Shown piece after piece: positions 8,563 through 18,262 of a stretch of 64,000 nucleotides of DNA; position 1 is the first letter of the stretch, and each line of letters opens with the position of its first letter. Origin of the DNA: Xanthomonas euroxanthea (GTDB lineage Bacteria > Pseudomonadota > Gammaproteobacteria > Xanthomonadales > Xanthomonadaceae); contig NZ_UIHB01000006.1 of the NCBI RefSeq assembly GCF_900476395.1, positions 62,001 to 126,000 of the forward strand. Direction: 5' to 3'. A program made the translations under genes and the position numbers. The notes beneath the pieces are model-generated. The model was not told where the DNA came from and searched no databases. It worked only from the letters and a program-made list of their open reading frames with translations.

Positions 8563-10785
8563 CTAGTACAGATCGATCGGATCCACATCCAGCGACCAGC
8601 GCACGCGCCGCGCCTGCGGTAGCGCATGGATCGCCGGCAGCTGCGCGTCCAGCAGACGATGCAGCGCCGAACGCTGTTGCGCGGACAACAGCAACTGGGT
8701 GCGCTGAAAACCGGCGCGGCGCGGCATCGGTGCCGGCATCGGGCCGTAGCATTCCACTGCGGCAAACGCGGGCGACTGCGTGGTGGTGTCCGCCGTGGTC
8801 AGGCCACGCACCGCCAGCAGGAACTGGTTGGCCGCTGCCACATCCTTGGCTTCGGCGCGGAACAGCGCCAGATGCGCGAATGGCGGAAATCCCGCGGCCT
8901 GGCGCTGCTGCAGTTCGGCATCGGCAAAGGCGTGGTAGCCGCCGTTGACCAGGGTCTGCAGCAAGGGGTGTTCGGGGTGGTGGGTCTGCAGCCAGACCTC
9001 GCCGGGGCGGTCGGCACGCCCGGCGCGTCCGGCCACCTGGATCAGCTGCTGGGAGAGTTTCTCGGCGGCACGGAAGTCGGCCGAGAACAGGCCTTCGTCG
9101 ATGCCGACCACCACCACCATGGTCAGCCGTGGCAGGTCATGGCCCTTGGCCAGGATCTGGGTGCCGACCAGGATGCCGGCGGCGCTGCCCAGGCGCGCCA
9201 GCTGGGTTTCCAGCGCGTCGCGGCGTTGGGTGGTGCTGCGGTCGATGCGCACCACCGGAAAGTTCGGGAATGCCTCGGTCAGGCGTTCTTCCAGTCGCTC
9301 GGTGCCGATGCCTTGCGGCTGCAGCGCCAGGCTGCCGCAGGCCGGGCAGGCCAGCGGTGCGGGCTGGCGCGCGCCGCAGTGGTGGCATTGCAGGCGCCGG
9401 CCGCCGGCGTGCACGGTCATCGGGGTCTGGTGCAGCGGCGTGCTGCAGCGTTGGCAGGCGGCGGTCCAGCCGCAGTCGTGGCATAGCAGCACCGGCGCAT
9501 AGCCGCGGCGGTTCTTGAACACCAGCACCTGCTCGCCGCGCGCCAGGGTGGCGCCAATGCCGGCCAGCACTTCCGGCGACAGGCCGTCCTTGAGCGGGCG
9601 CTTGCGCACGTCGAGCACGCGCACGCGCGGCGGACGCGCCTCGCCGGCCCGGCGCGACAGGCGCAGATGCTGGTAGCGGCCGGAATAGGCGTTGTGCAGG
9701 CTTTCCAGCGATGGCGTGGCGCTGCCCAGGATCACCGGCACATCCAGCGCCTTGCCGCGCACCAGCGCGAAGTCGCGGGCGTGATAGCGAATGCCGTCCT
9801 GCTGCTTGTAGCTGCCGTCGTGTTCTTCGTCGATCACGATCAGCCCGGCATTGGGCAGCGGGGTGAACACCGCCGAGCGCGTGCCGACGATCAGCTTGGC
9901 TTCGCCGCGCCAGGCTGCCGCCCACACCCGCGCGCGTTCGCCATCGGACAGCCCCGAATGCAGTGCGTGCACCGGCACGCCCAGGCGGGCGCGGAAGCGG
10001 CCGAGCGTCTGCGGGGTCAGGCCGATCTCCGGCACCAGCACCAGCGCCTGGCGACCGGCCGCCAGGCAGTCGGCGATTGCCTGCAGGTAGACCTCGGTCT
10101 TGCCGCTGCCGGTGACGCCGTCGAGCAGATAGGTGGCAAAACCGCGCTGCGCACGGATGGCGTCGGCGGCGGCCTGCTGTTCGTCGTTGAGCTGCGGGCC
10201 GCTGCCAGGGCGGGGCGGGATGCTGTCGGCCGGCACCGCTACGCGCGCGGCATAGTCGCGTTTGGCCAGGCTGCGTGCGGCCTCGCGCCATTGCGGCAGC
10301 AACGGGTCCAGCTGTTCTTCGCCCAGCGCACCGGGCAGCAGCAGGGCGGCCAGCAAGGCGGGGCGGCTGCCGGCACGCAGGCTGGCGGCGCCGGTGCGCC
10401 CGGCCTCGGTCAGTTGCCAGGCCCAGGCATGGGTCTCGGCCAGCGGCTCGCCGCGGCGCAACGGGCCGGGCAGGGCGCTGGACTGGGCCTCGCCCAGCGG
10501 TGCATGGGTATAGCGCGCCAGCCATTGCAGTGAACGGGCCAGCTCCTCGACCAGCAGCGGGGCGTCGTCGCACCATGCCAGCGCCGCGCGTAGCCCCTCG
10601 GCGGAGGCCAACTGCCCGATCTCCACCACCACCCCGACCAGCTCGCGTGGCCCGAACGGCACCCGCACCCGGCAGCCGACCCGCGCCGGGTCGGTCAGCG
10701 GGGCCTCGGCCGGGGGCAGATAGTCGAACAGTTGGGGCAGCGGCACCGGCAAGGCGACGCGCAGGGTGGCGACGGTCGAGGACAT
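8563..10785 (-). CDS. priA: Primosomal replication-restart helicase PriA
   Basis: A 740-residue superfamily 2 DNA helicase that recognises stalled forks and reloads the replisome. The N-terminal DNA-binding region precedes Walker A GVTGSGKTE (223-231), DEEH (319-322) and eight zinc-binding cysteines at about 435, 438, 444, 447, 467, 470, 480 and 483. Motifs V/VI follow (GTQILAKGHDLPRLT, QVAGRAGR). The length is normal for PriA. The start lies about 140 bp from a pair of inverted DnaA boxes. Confidence 0.97.
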   Translation of the reverse strand: MSSTVATLRVALPVPLPQLFDYLPPAEAPLTDPARVGCRVRVPFGPRELVGVVVEIGQLASAEGLRAALAWCDDAPLLVEELARSLQWLARYTHAPLGEAQSSALPGPLRRGEPLAETHAWAWQLTEAGRTGAASLRAGSRPALLAALLLPGALGEEQLDPLLPQWREAARSLAKRDYAARVAVPADSIPPRPGSGPQLNDEQQAAADAIRAQRGFATYLLDGVTGSGKTEVYLQAIADCLAAGRQALVLVPEIGLTPQTLGRFRARLGVPVHALHSGLSDGERARVWAAAWRGEAKLIVGTRSAVFTPLPNAGLIVIDEEHDGSYKQQDGIRYHARDFALVRGKALDVPVILGSATPSLESLHNAYSGRYQHLRLSRRAGEARPPRVRVLDVRKRPLKDGLSPEVLAGIGATLARGEQVLVFKNRRGYAPVLLCHDCGWTAACQRCSTPLHQTPMTVHAGGRRLQCHHCGARQPAPLACPACGSLALQPQGIGTERLEERLTEAFPNFPVVRIDRSTTQRRDALETQLARLGSAAGILVGTQILAKGHDLPRLTMVVVVGIDEGLFSADFRAAEKLSQQLIQVAGRAGRADRPGEVWLQTHHPEHPLLQTLVNGGYHAFADAELQQRQAAGFPPFAHLALFRAEAKDVAAANQFLLAVRGLTTADTTTQSPAFAAVECYGPMPAPMPRRAGFQRTQLLLSAQQRSALHRLLDAQLPAIHALPQARRVRWSLDVDPIDLY

Positions 10786-11254
10786 CCGGCCAGTCTACCG
10801 ACCCTGTCCAGTACCCGGCACGGGCCTGCCGATGGCGCCGGATCGGTGCGCGGGCTTACGACGTGTTTGTGTGACCGAAGTGATAAATCCGACGTAAACC
10901 TATGTGAGGGTTAAGGAAACGGGTTTATCCACACTGCCTGTGGATAAGCCTGTGAATTAGTCTCGTGCTCCACGCTGTGAAGGCGGATTCACTAGCCTCT
11001 GCAACCTGTTGGACATTTTTTAGCCAATCGGCTTAAAGCTATCAGGATCAATCACTTAGGCGTGAAACACGAATGCAACAAAGAAAAATCAACAGTTGAC
11101 AGACGCCTGCGTATCGGCATGTCTGCCGCTGTGCACAACCCGCGTCGATGACGGCGGTCGGCGGCACCGGAGCGCAGCGTAGCCGGGTCGATCTGTCAAG
11201 CCATCGGCGGGGGCCGATTGCGTCGGTATCATGCCGGCCGATGCTGGAGTTCTC
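10786..11254. other. Gene-free region upstream of priA, relatively AT-rich
   Basis: No convincing coding sequence in 469 bp between the priA start and the next rightward gene. It holds two inverted DnaA boxes (10925-10947) and an AT-richer stretch at about 11005-11100. A TTGACA at 11096-11101 has no good -10 at the right distance. Likely a divergent promoter region for priA and the 11255 gene. Confidence 0.6.
10925..10947. promoter_or_regulatory. Pair of inverted consensus DnaA boxes
   Basis: TTATCCACA at 10925-10933 and its exact reverse complement TGTGGATAA at 10939-10947, separated by 5 bp. Both match the E. coli strong DnaA-box consensus. They could bind two DnaA monomers in opposed orientation, or form a 9-bp hairpin with a 5-nt loop. 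They sit in the priA upstream region, so DnaA-linked control of the restart helicase is possible (inference). Confidence 0.6.
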
Positions 11255-12298
11255 ATGACCGTAGTCCCCGACGCCCCTGTCACCCCTGCCGCGTTGTCAG
11301 CGTTTTTGCGTGGTGTCGAACGCCGGGGTCTGGTGCTCGCACAACTGCAATGTGGCGATGGCACGGCGGCCGAGCGGGCCTTGGCGGCCGCGTTGCGGGC
11401 GTTCAGCAGCCAGGCGGCGGGTCGCCCGATGGCCGGCTGGCCGATGCGCTTCTGGAGCCTACTGGCAACCGCCCCGCCGCTGCGACGCGAGCCCATGCCG
11501 GGGACCTGGTTGCCTCCGTTCACCGCACTGGGGCGGATGCAGACCACCGACCGCCTGGCGCTCCTGCTGCGTATCGTGGCCGGGCTGGAAGAAGAACCCG
11601 CCAGCGAGGTGCAAGGCATCGAGGTGGGGGCCTATCGGCAGTCCCTGGCCCGCGCCTGCCCGCGCGATGCGGCCGGCAACCCGGACGCGCAGGCCTGGCG
11701 GGTGCTGGCCGAGGCGGCGCAGCAGGAGTTGCGCGACCTCGGCCCGGCCCAGCTGAGCCGGCTGGCACAGCTGCGCGAGTCGGCCCTGGCCGGCATGCCG
11801 TTGCAGCCTGCCGCGGCCGCGCCCGTGGCTGCCGCCGCCGAGGCGCGGCGCCCGGCCGCTCCGCGTGTCCGGCCTGCCCGCCAGTGGCACTGGCCGCGGA
11901 TCGACCGCCGCCACGCCGGCATCGTGCTGGCTGTGCTGGCATTGGCGCTGCTGCTCGCGGCGCTGGGCTGGTGGTGGACGCATCGCCGGCCGGCGCTGCC
12001 GCCCGAGCCGGTCTCGCAGGCCCCGGCCGGCGTGCTGCACGTCACCGATGCCGCGCCGGTGCTGGTGGAAGACCTTCCCGCCGCCGACCTGCCGGACGCG
12101 GTGGCAAACCCCGGCCTGGATCCGCGCGACCAGGCGATGCTGGCCGACCCGGACCTGGAGCTGGCGCGTTCGGCCGATTTCTATGCCTGGTACGCGGCCG
12201 GGCATCCGGTGCCGGCCGACGAATCCGGCGCGCATGCCACTGCCGCCACTGCCCAGCCTGCCGCCGCCGCCCTGGAGACCGTCGATGCCGACAATTAA
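11255..12298 (+). CDS. Single-pass membrane protein of unknown function
   Basis: 347 residues with a cytoplasmic-looking, Ala/Leu-rich helical N-terminal region, one membrane helix at about residues 217-240 (AGIVLAVLALALLLAALGWW) and a roughly 100-residue C-terminal part rich in Asp, Ala and Pro. The order (soluble domain, basic linker, one TM) resembles anti-sigma or regulatory proteins, but I recognise no domain. The start MTVVPD is chosen because GGAG lies 8 bp upstream. Its 3' end overlaps the next gene by 14 bp. Confidence 0.75.
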   Translation: MTVVPDAPVTPAALSAFLRGVERRGLVLAQLQCGDGTAAERALAAALRAFSSQAAGRPMAGWPMRFWSLLATAPPLRREPMPGTWLPPFTALGRMQTTDRLALLLRIVAGLEEEPASEVQGIEVGAYRQSLARACPRDAAGNPDAQAWRVLAEAAQQELRDLGPAQLSRLAQLRESALAGMPLQPAAAAPVAAAAEARRPAAPRVRPARQWHWPRIDRRHAGIVLAVLALALLLAALGWWWTHRRPALPPEPVSQAPAGVLHVTDAAPVLVEDLPAADLPDAVANPGLDPRDQAMLADPDLELARSADFYAWYAAGHPVPADESGAHATAATAQPAAAALETVDADN

Positions 12299-12875
12299 GT
12301 GGTGCGGCCTGCTGGCGTTGGCCGCGGTCGGCATGGCCGCAGCGCAAACCCTGCCGGCGCCGTTGGAAGAAGGCAGCGCGCGCGCGCCGGCGCCCGCGGC
12401 CTCCACGCCCGCAACCCCGAGCGCCGCGCAGCAACGCGCGCGCTGGGACGCATTGACGCCTGCGCAGCGGTCCGAGCTGCGCGCCCGCTATGCGGCCTGG
12501 AAGGGGCTCACCGCCACCGACCGGGTAGTAGTGCGGCAGGCACGCGAGCGTCTGCATGGCTTGCCCGACGACCAGCAGCGCGCGCTGCGCACGCAGTTCA
12601 CCGCGATGGATCGCCTGCATCGCGATGGCTGGCGCCTGGGCTCGCAGCTGGGCGCGTTCTATCCGCAGTTGCAGCCCTTGATCGGCTATGTGCCGCCAGC
12701 GCAGCGCGACACGTTGCTGGCGGCGCTGCGCAGCCTGGATGCCGGGCAGCTGGAGCAGTTGGCGGTGCTGGCACAACGCACGCCGCCGCAGGAGCGCGAT
12801 GCCCTGCGCGACGCCCTGCTTGCGCAGGCACCGGCAACGCGCAGCGCCTGGTTGAAGCGCCAGCTGGCGCGCTAA
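12285..12875 (+). CDS. Secreted DUF3106-type protein
   Basis: 196 residues with a signal peptide (basic MPTIKW, then a hydrophobic run ending in AQ at about residue 21). The mature part is Ala/Arg-rich and helical, with the repeated pattern RWDALTPAQRSELRARYAAW and LPDDQQRALRTQF. This fits the DUF3106 family of Xanthomonadaceae, whose function is unknown. The start codon lies inside the preceding gene (14-bp overlap), so the two are probably co-translated and functionally linked across the inner membrane (inference). Confidence 0.78.
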   Translation: MPTIKWCGLLALAAVGMAAAQTLPAPLEEGSARAPAPAASTPATPSAAQQRARWDALTPAQRSELRARYAAWKGLTATDRVVVRQARERLHGLPDDQQRALRTQFTAMDRLHRDGWRLGSQLGAFYPQLQPLIGYVPPAQRDTLLAALRSLDAGQLEQLAVLAQRTPPQERDALRDALLAQAPATRSAWLKRQLAR

Positions 12876-13263
12876 GCGGCAGCGGCGGGACGGCGCCGGT
12901 GCACCGGCCCCGCGCTGGCGTCGTTTCCACGCGTGCTCGGTGTCCATCCTCGATGCCGCGCACCGAGGCGGACACGGCGTGGAGGGCATGCAGGGCTGCC
13001 GTCTTTGGCAGTGCAGTTGCCCAGGGGGCGATCGTCACGCCGCAGGACATTGACTCCGCTCGTGCCCAGGCATCCGGGTCCGGGGGGCCGGCCACCACGG
13101 CCGCCTGACGTGGCGCATCTGCCGCCCCGCGTGTTCCCGGCCTGGCGTGGTCATTCCGGCGACCCAACTGCCCATCCCGGAAGTCCGGGTAAGATAGCGG
13201 CCCCACGCGACCCGGTGCCAGCGCCTCCCGGCACGGCCGTAGTCCGCGCAGCGATCGGTTTTC
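12876..13263. other. 388-bp intergenic region, no gene seen
   Basis: Very GC-rich sequence between the DUF3106-type gene and the MATE gene. Reading frames cross it on both strands but none has codon use, a ribosome site or motifs I would trust. No tRNA-like or terminator structure with a T-run was recognised. It must hold the MATE promoter. Confidence 0.5.
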
Positions 13264-14640
13264 ATGTCTGTCTCTTCTGCACCCACCTCCGCGACGCCGC
13301 GCTTCGCCGCGGAAGTGCGCACCACCGGCCTGCTCGCATTGCCGCTGGTGCTCGGCCACGTCTCCACCGGCCTGATCGGGTTTGTCGACAACGTCATCGC
13401 CGGCCACCACGGCACCGCCACGCTGGCGGCGGTCACCATCGGCACCTCGCTGCTGTGGCTGCCGATGCTGGTGCCGATCGGCACGCTGATCTCGTTGACC
13501 GCCTCGGTCTCGCAGCTGCGCGGTGCCGGCCGCGAGCACGAGATCGGCCCGCTGTTCCGCCAGGCCCTGTGGCTGTCGCTGGGACTGGGTGCGGTGATGT
13601 TCGCGTTCCTGAGCGCGGTGCCGCCGCTGCTGCCCACCTTCGGGATTGCGCCGGACATCGTGCCGGGCGCGACCGACTTCCTGCACGCGGTGCGCTGGGG
13701 CGGGCCGGCGCTGACGTTCTACTTCTGCATGCGCTACCTCAGCGAGGGCATGCACTGGACCCTGCCGACCATGCTGCTGGGCTTTGGCGGCCTGCTGGTG
13801 CTGGCGCCGCTCGGCTATGCATTGACCTATGGCAGATTCGGCTTCGCCGAGCACGGTGCGCAAGGCCTGGGCATGGCCTCGGCGATCACCATGTGGGTGC
13901 AGGCCAGCGTGTTTGCGCTGTATCTGTGGCGCTCGCGCCGCTTTGCGCATCTGCAGTTGTTCGCCCATCTCGAGGGGCCGCGCTGGCGCGCGATTGGCGA
14001 CCTGTTGCGCACCGGTCTGCCGATTGGCATCACCGTGCTGATGGAGGGCGGCCTGTTCATCGTCACCGCCCTGTTGATCGGCCGGCTCGGCTCCACCGAA
14101 GCGGCCGCGCACCAGATTGCGATCAACGTCGCGCAGCTGTGTTTCATGATTCCGATGGGCGTGGCCGAGGCCACCACCGTGCGGGTCGGGCATGCGGTCG
14201 GGCGCGGCGATCCGCTGGGCATGCGGCGCGCGGCCTGGGCCGGCTACGCCATCGTGCTGGGCACCCAGGCCTTGTCGGCCAGCGTGCTGTTGCTGGGCCA
14301 CGATGCCATCGTGAGCGTCTATACCGATGACGTGGCGGTGGCGGCGCTGGCCTCGGTGCTGCTGCTGTTTGCCGCCACGTTCCAGTTTCCCGATGGCATC
14401 CAGGTGCTGTCCAGCGGCGCGCTGCGCGGGCTCAAGGACACCCGCGTGCCGATGTTCCTGGCGATGTTCTCGTACTGGGGTGTCGGCATGCCGATCGGCG
14501 CCGGGCTCGGCCTGGGGCTGGGCTGGGGACCGCAAGGCATGTGGATCGGCCTGATCCTGGGCCTGACCGTGGCGTCGGTCCTGATGGGCTTGCGCTTCCG
14601 GCAGACCAGCCGGCGACTGACTGCCGGCACGACCCCCTGA
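13264..14640 (+). CDS. MATE-family multidrug efflux transporter
   Basis: 458 residues with about twelve membrane segments in two halves. Both halves show the MATE pattern: the N-half starts TTGLLALPLVLGHVSTGLIGFVD-like and contains AGHHGTATLAA; the C-half has GLPIGITVLMEGGLF and AAAHQIAINVAQLCFMIPMG. MATE transporters export cationic drugs using Na+ or H+ gradients; the substrate here is not predictable. It stands alone between an unknown secreted protein and sppA on the same strand. NorM-like is the closest named relative I would expect. Confidence 0.92.
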   Translation: MSVSSAPTSATPRFAAEVRTTGLLALPLVLGHVSTGLIGFVDNVIAGHHGTATLAAVTIGTSLLWLPMLVPIGTLISLTASVSQLRGAGREHEIGPLFRQALWLSLGLGAVMFAFLSAVPPLLPTFGIAPDIVPGATDFLHAVRWGGPALTFYFCMRYLSEGMHWTLPTMLLGFGGLLVLAPLGYALTYGRFGFAEHGAQGLGMASAITMWVQASVFALYLWRSRRFAHLQLFAHLEGPRWRAIGDLLRTGLPIGITVLMEGGLFIVTALLIGRLGSTEAAAHQIAINVAQLCFMIPMGVAEATTVRVGHAVGRGDPLGMRRAAWAGYAIVLGTQALSASVLLLGHDAIVSVYTDDVAVAALASVLLLFAATFQFPDGIQVLSSGALRGLKDTRVPMFLAMFSYWGVGMPIGAGLGLGLGWGPQGMWIGLILGLTVASVLMGLRFRQTSRRLTAGTTP

Positions 14641-14724
14641 CTTCCAGCGCATGCCGCGCGCGCCACGCAGCCGGTATGCTGGACACCATTGAATTGCATG
14701 CAGCGTCTTTCGACGGAGTTTTCC

Positions 14725-16626
14725 ATGAACCACCCCGTGCGTCGCAGTCCCATCGCCAGTTTCTTCGTCGGCCTTTGGGATGTGATGAATTTCACCCGGC
14801 GCCTGATCTTCAACCTGGTGTTCTTCGGTTTTCTGTTCCTGATGCTGCTGCTGTTCGTGGTGGCGATCGCGCGGGGCGACGGCACCAAGCCGCTGGCCGA
14901 GCGCACCACCCTGGTGATCAACCCCGAGGGCACGCTGGTCGAGCAGTTCAGCGCCGATCCGGTGAGCCGCTCGCTGGCCAAGGCGGTCGGCGACAAGAGC
15001 GCCGAGGAAGTGCAGCTGCGCGATCTGGTGCGGGTGATCGAGGCGGCCGGCAAGGACCGCAAGATCGAGCGGGTGGTGTTGAACCTGGACAAGTTCCAGC
15101 CGGCCGGTTTCGCCTCGCAGCGTGAAGTGGCCGCGGCGCTGCAGAAGCTGCGCACCTCCGGCAAGCAGATCGTCGCCTTCAGCGAGAGCATGAGCCAGGG
15201 CCAGTACCTGCTCGCCGCGCAGGCCAACGAGGTCTATCTCGACCCGATGGGCAGCGTGCTGCTGGAAGGACTTGGCCGCTACCGGCAGTACTTCCGCGAA
15301 GGCCTGCAGGACAAGCTCGGCGTGGACGTGCATCTGTTCCGTGTGGGCGAGTACAAGTCCGCCGCCGAGCCGTACATCCTCGATGCCGCGTCGGCCGACG
15401 CCAAGGAAGCGGACTTGTTCTGGATGAACGACGTCTGGCAGCGCTACCTGGCCGATGTCGGCACCGCACGCAAGCTCAGCCCGGCGCAGCTGAGCGCCGG
15501 CATCGACACCCTGCCCGAGGGCGTGACCGCCGCCGGTGGCGACCTGGCCAAGTTCGCGCTGCAGCAGAAGCTGGTCGACGGGCTCAAGACCCGCGAGGAA
15601 GTCGATGCGCTGCTGACCAAGCGCGGCGTGGCCGACAGCGATGCCGACAGCGGCTTCCGCAACATCGGCTTCAACGACTATCTGAGCCAGCTGCAGGCGC
15701 AGCGTTCGGCGATGGACAGCCGCCCGCAGGTGGCCGTGGTGGTGGCCGCCGGCGAGATCAGCGGCGGCGAGCAGCCGGCCGGCCGCATCGGTGGCGAGTC
15801 CACCGCCGCGTTGCTGCGCCAGGCGCGCGACGACGACGAGGTCAAGGCGGTGGTGCTACGCGTGGATTCGCCCGGCGGCGAGGTGTTTGCCTCCGAGCAG
15901 ATCCGCCGCGAGGTGGTCGCGCTCAAGCAGTCCGGCAAGCCGGTGGTGGTGTCGATGGGCGATCTGGCCGCCTCGGGCGGCTACTGGATCAGCATGAACG
16001 CCGATCGCATCTATGCCGATCCGTCGACCATCAGCGGCTCGATCGGCATCTTCGGCATGGTGCCCAACCTGACCCGCGCGCTGGACAAGATCGGCGTGCA
16101 CACCGATGGCGTGGGCACCACGCGGTTTGCCGGCGCCTTCGACATCACCCGTCCGCTGGACCCGGCCGCCGGCCAGGTGATCCAGGCGGTGATCAACAAG
16201 GGCTACGCCGACTTCACCGGCAAGGTGGCGCAGGCGCGCCACCAGTCGGTGGACGCCATCGACAAGGTCGCACGCGGCCGTGTGTGGAGCGGTGCGCAGG
16301 CCAGGCAGCATGGTCTGGTGGACGCGTTCGGCGGCATGTCCGAAGCGGTGGCCGATGCGGCCAACCGCGCCAAGCTGAGCCGCGGCAAGTTCCGCGTGCG
16401 CTACGTGGAAAAGCCGGCCACGCCGTTCTCGCAGTTCATGAGCGGATTTGCCGGCAGCCGCATGGGTGCCTGGATGCTGGGCGATTCGGGCATGGCACGT
16501 GCATTGCTGGCGCGCTCGCTGCCGGAAGTGGACACGCAGCTGCGCTTCGTCGAAGACGCCGTGCACGACAGCAAGGCGGGCGGCACCCCGGTCAAGTCGC
16601 TGGCGTACTGCTTCTGCGGGTTCTGA
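14725..16626 (+). CDS. sppA: Signal peptide peptidase SppA, 67K type
   Basis: A 633-residue inner-membrane Ser-Lys protease that digests cleaved signal peptides. One N-terminal membrane helix (about 27-49) anchors two tandem SppA domains. The catalytic lysine is K211 (FRVGEYKSAAEPY) in the first domain and the nucleophile S417 (GDLAASGGYW) in the second, the arrangement known from the E. coli enzyme. I use the ATG at 14725 (GGAG 10 bp upstream) rather than the in-frame ATG at 14689. The C-terminus ends in an unusual CFCGF. Confidence 0.95.
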   Translation: MNHPVRRSPIASFFVGLWDVMNFTRRLIFNLVFFGFLFLMLLLFVVAIARGDGTKPLAERTTLVINPEGTLVEQFSADPVSRSLAKAVGDKSAEEVQLRDLVRVIEAAGKDRKIERVVLNLDKFQPAGFASQREVAAALQKLRTSGKQIVAFSESMSQGQYLLAAQANEVYLDPMGSVLLEGLGRYRQYFREGLQDKLGVDVHLFRVGEYKSAAEPYILDAASADAKEADLFWMNDVWQRYLADVGTARKLSPAQLSAGIDTLPEGVTAAGGDLAKFALQQKLVDGLKTREEVDALLTKRGVADSDADSGFRNIGFNDYLSQLQAQRSAMDSRPQVAVVVAAGEISGGEQPAGRIGGESTAALLRQARDDDEVKAVVLRVDSPGGEVFASEQIRREVVALKQSGKPVVVSMGDLAASGGYWISMNADRIYADPSTISGSIGIFGMVPNLTRALDKIGVHTDGVGTTRFAGAFDITRPLDPAAGQVIQAVINKGYADFTGKVAQARHQSVDAIDKVARGRVWSGAQARQHGLVDAFGGMSEAVADAANRAKLSRGKFRVRYVEKPATPFSQFMSGFAGSRMGAWMLGDSGMARALLARSLPEVDTQLRFVEDAVHDSKAGGTPVKSLAYCFCGF

Positions 16627-16651
16627 CGCGGCACGATGCCAGCGTGAGGGA

Positions 16652-16683
16652 TCGACAACGCCGGCCACGTGCCGGCGTTGTCG
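16652..16683 (+). terminator. Hairpin after sppA
   Basis: A 13-bp perfect stem, CGACAACGCCGGC paired with GCCGGCGTTGTCG, 25 bp after the sppA stop. There is no clear T-run, so termination strength is uncertain. Confidence 0.6.
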
Positions 16684-16885
16684 TGTCAGCGCTCAGGCAA
16701 CGCCACGATGCGGGCGCGCCAACGACGCAAAAGACAGATGGCAGAACGCATGGCGTCACGGTCGAGCGAACTTATGCGTGTTGGCCGTGCGCACAGGTGC
16801 ACTGCTCGCCTGGCGCGCAATCGCCTGCGCGCACGTGCATTGCTGCTTGGACACAAACGCGCGCATGTCAGGCAGCAGGCTTCGG

Positions 16886-17101
16886 TTACTGCGTGGCCGC
16901 GTCGATCGCCTTGCGTTGATCGTCTGCGGCCTGGTCGCTTGCTGCCTGCACCGCATGTGCCTTGTTCAACGGCTGCTGGATGTGGTCGCGCAGGGCGGTG
17001 GCCTGTGGCTCGGGCTTCTGCTCGGTGGGCGCAGGTTGCGGTCGCTGACACGCGCCCAGCAGCAGCATCAGGCTGGTCGCAAGAATCCAATGCCGTTTCA
17101 T
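16886..17101 (-). CDS. Small lipoprotein of unknown function
   Basis: 71 residues with a lipoprotein signal: positively charged MKRH, a hydrophobic run and the lipobox LLGAC (Cys18). After cleavage the mature peptide is about 54 residues, rich in Gln, Ala and Pro with a helical charged C-terminus (SDQAADDQRKAIDAA). The residue after Cys is Gln, which does not block outer-membrane sorting. Alone on its strand between sppA and the SDR gene. Small lipoproteins like this are often stress-related; function cannot be told from sequence. Confidence 0.75.
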   Translation of the reverse strand: MKRHWILATSLMLLLGACQRPQPAPTEQKPEPQATALRDHIQQPLNKAHAVQAASDQAADDQRKAIDAATQ

Positions 17102-17207
17102 CGTCGTGACCTCGCTCGGGGTGGCGGTATCCTAACGCCGGGGCCATCGTTGCGCGTCAACTGCGCTGCGGCGGCCGTTTCCTGCGTCTTGAAAGAGGAT
17201 CACCCAC

Positions 17208-17984
17208 GTGACAACCCATCGTTGGCGGCTGGATGGACAGACCGCGCTCATCACCGGTGCCAGCGCCGGCATTGGCTTTGCCATCGCGCGCGAATTGCTG
17301 GGCTTCGGCGCGGATCTGCTGATGGTGGCGCGCGATGCCGATGCCCTGGCACAGGCACGCGACGAGTTGGCCGAGGAATTTCCCGAGCGCGAGCTGCATG
17401 GGCTGGCCGCCGATGTGGCCGACGATGAAGAGCGTCGCGCGATTCTGGACTGGGTGGAAGACCACGCCGATGGCCTGCATCTGCTGATCAACAATGCCGG
17501 CGGCAACATCACCCGCGCGGCGATCGATTACACCGAGGACCAATGGCGCGGCATCTTCGAAACCAACGTGTTCGCCGCGTTCGAGTTGTCGCGTTATGCG
17601 CACCCGTTGCTGACCCGCCACGCAGCATCGGCGATCGTCAACGTCGGCAGCGTCTCCGGCATCACCCATGTGCGCAGCGGCGCGCCGTACGGCATGACCA
17701 AGGCCGCGTTGCAGCAGATGACCCGCAACCTGGCGGTGGAATGGGCCGAAGACGGCATCCGCGTCAACGCGGTGGCGCCGTGGTACATCCGCACCCGTCG
17801 CACCTCCGGGCCGTTGTCGGACCCGGATTACTACGAGCAGGTCATCGAACGCACCCCGATGCGCCGCATCGGCGAACCGGAAGAAGTGGCCGCCGCCGTC
17901 GGCTTCCTCTGCCTGCCGGCAGCCAGCTACATCACCGGCGAATGCATCGCAGTGGATGGTGGCTTCCTGCGCTACGGGTTCTGA
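17208..17984 (+). CDS. Short-chain dehydrogenase/reductase, tropinone-reductase-like
   Basis: A 258-residue classical SDR. It has the cofactor motif TGASAGIG (16-23), NNAG (95-98), and the catalytic set S148, Y161, K165 (YGMTK). The C-terminal [10 protein letters not shown] is typical. R42 after the second strand (VARDADAL) suggests NADPH preference. The substrate is unknown; tropinone-reductase-like SDRs are a frequent annotation without known bacterial role. It begins with GTG at 17208, with AAAGAGG about 9 bp upstream. Monocistronic. Confidence 0.9.
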   Translation: MTTHRWRLDGQTALITGASAGIGFAIARELLGFGADLLMVARDADALAQARDELAEEFPERELHGLAADVADDEERRAILDWVEDHADGLHLLINNAGGNITRAAIDYTEDQWRGIFETNVFAAFELSRYAHPLLTRHAASAIVNVGSVSGITHVRSGAPYGMTKAALQQMTRNLAVEWAEDGIRVNAVAPWYIRTRRTSGPLSDPDYYEQVIERTPMRRIGEPEEVAAAVGFLCLPAASYITGECIAVDGGFLRYGF

Positions 17985-18262
17985 CACGCCATGCATGCAT
18001 GGTCACGCGGACAGTGCCCATGCATGGCATCGGAAGATGCGCAGGCAGGCGCCGACCCGTCGCTGCGCCTGCGCCTGCAGTGTTCGTCCGCCGCGTCTGC
18101 ACGCAACGCAGGCGACAGTGCGGCGGGCTTGCTCGCATGCGGCTCGCTGCACCGCGCAGGTCATCCGGTGATCGCTAACGGTTGCAGTGGCTCGAAAGAA
18201 TCAGCCCGGCAAGCACTGCACCGGCACACTGGCTGGCATGCGCTGCCACGCCGGCTGCAGCG

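Noticed and set aside
10925-10947. Chromosomal origin
   Set aside because: Only two DnaA boxes and no dnaA, rpmH, gidA or long AT-rich unwinding element nearby; more likely a regulatory site.
12598-15333. 911-codon minus-strand frame
   Set aside because: Runs antisense through the MATE gene and its neighbours; Gln/His/Arg-rich composition with no domain. Artefact of high GC.
17985-18030. ATGCATGCATGG palindromes after the SDR gene
   Set aside because: Short self-complementary alternation without promoter context; no terminator T-run.
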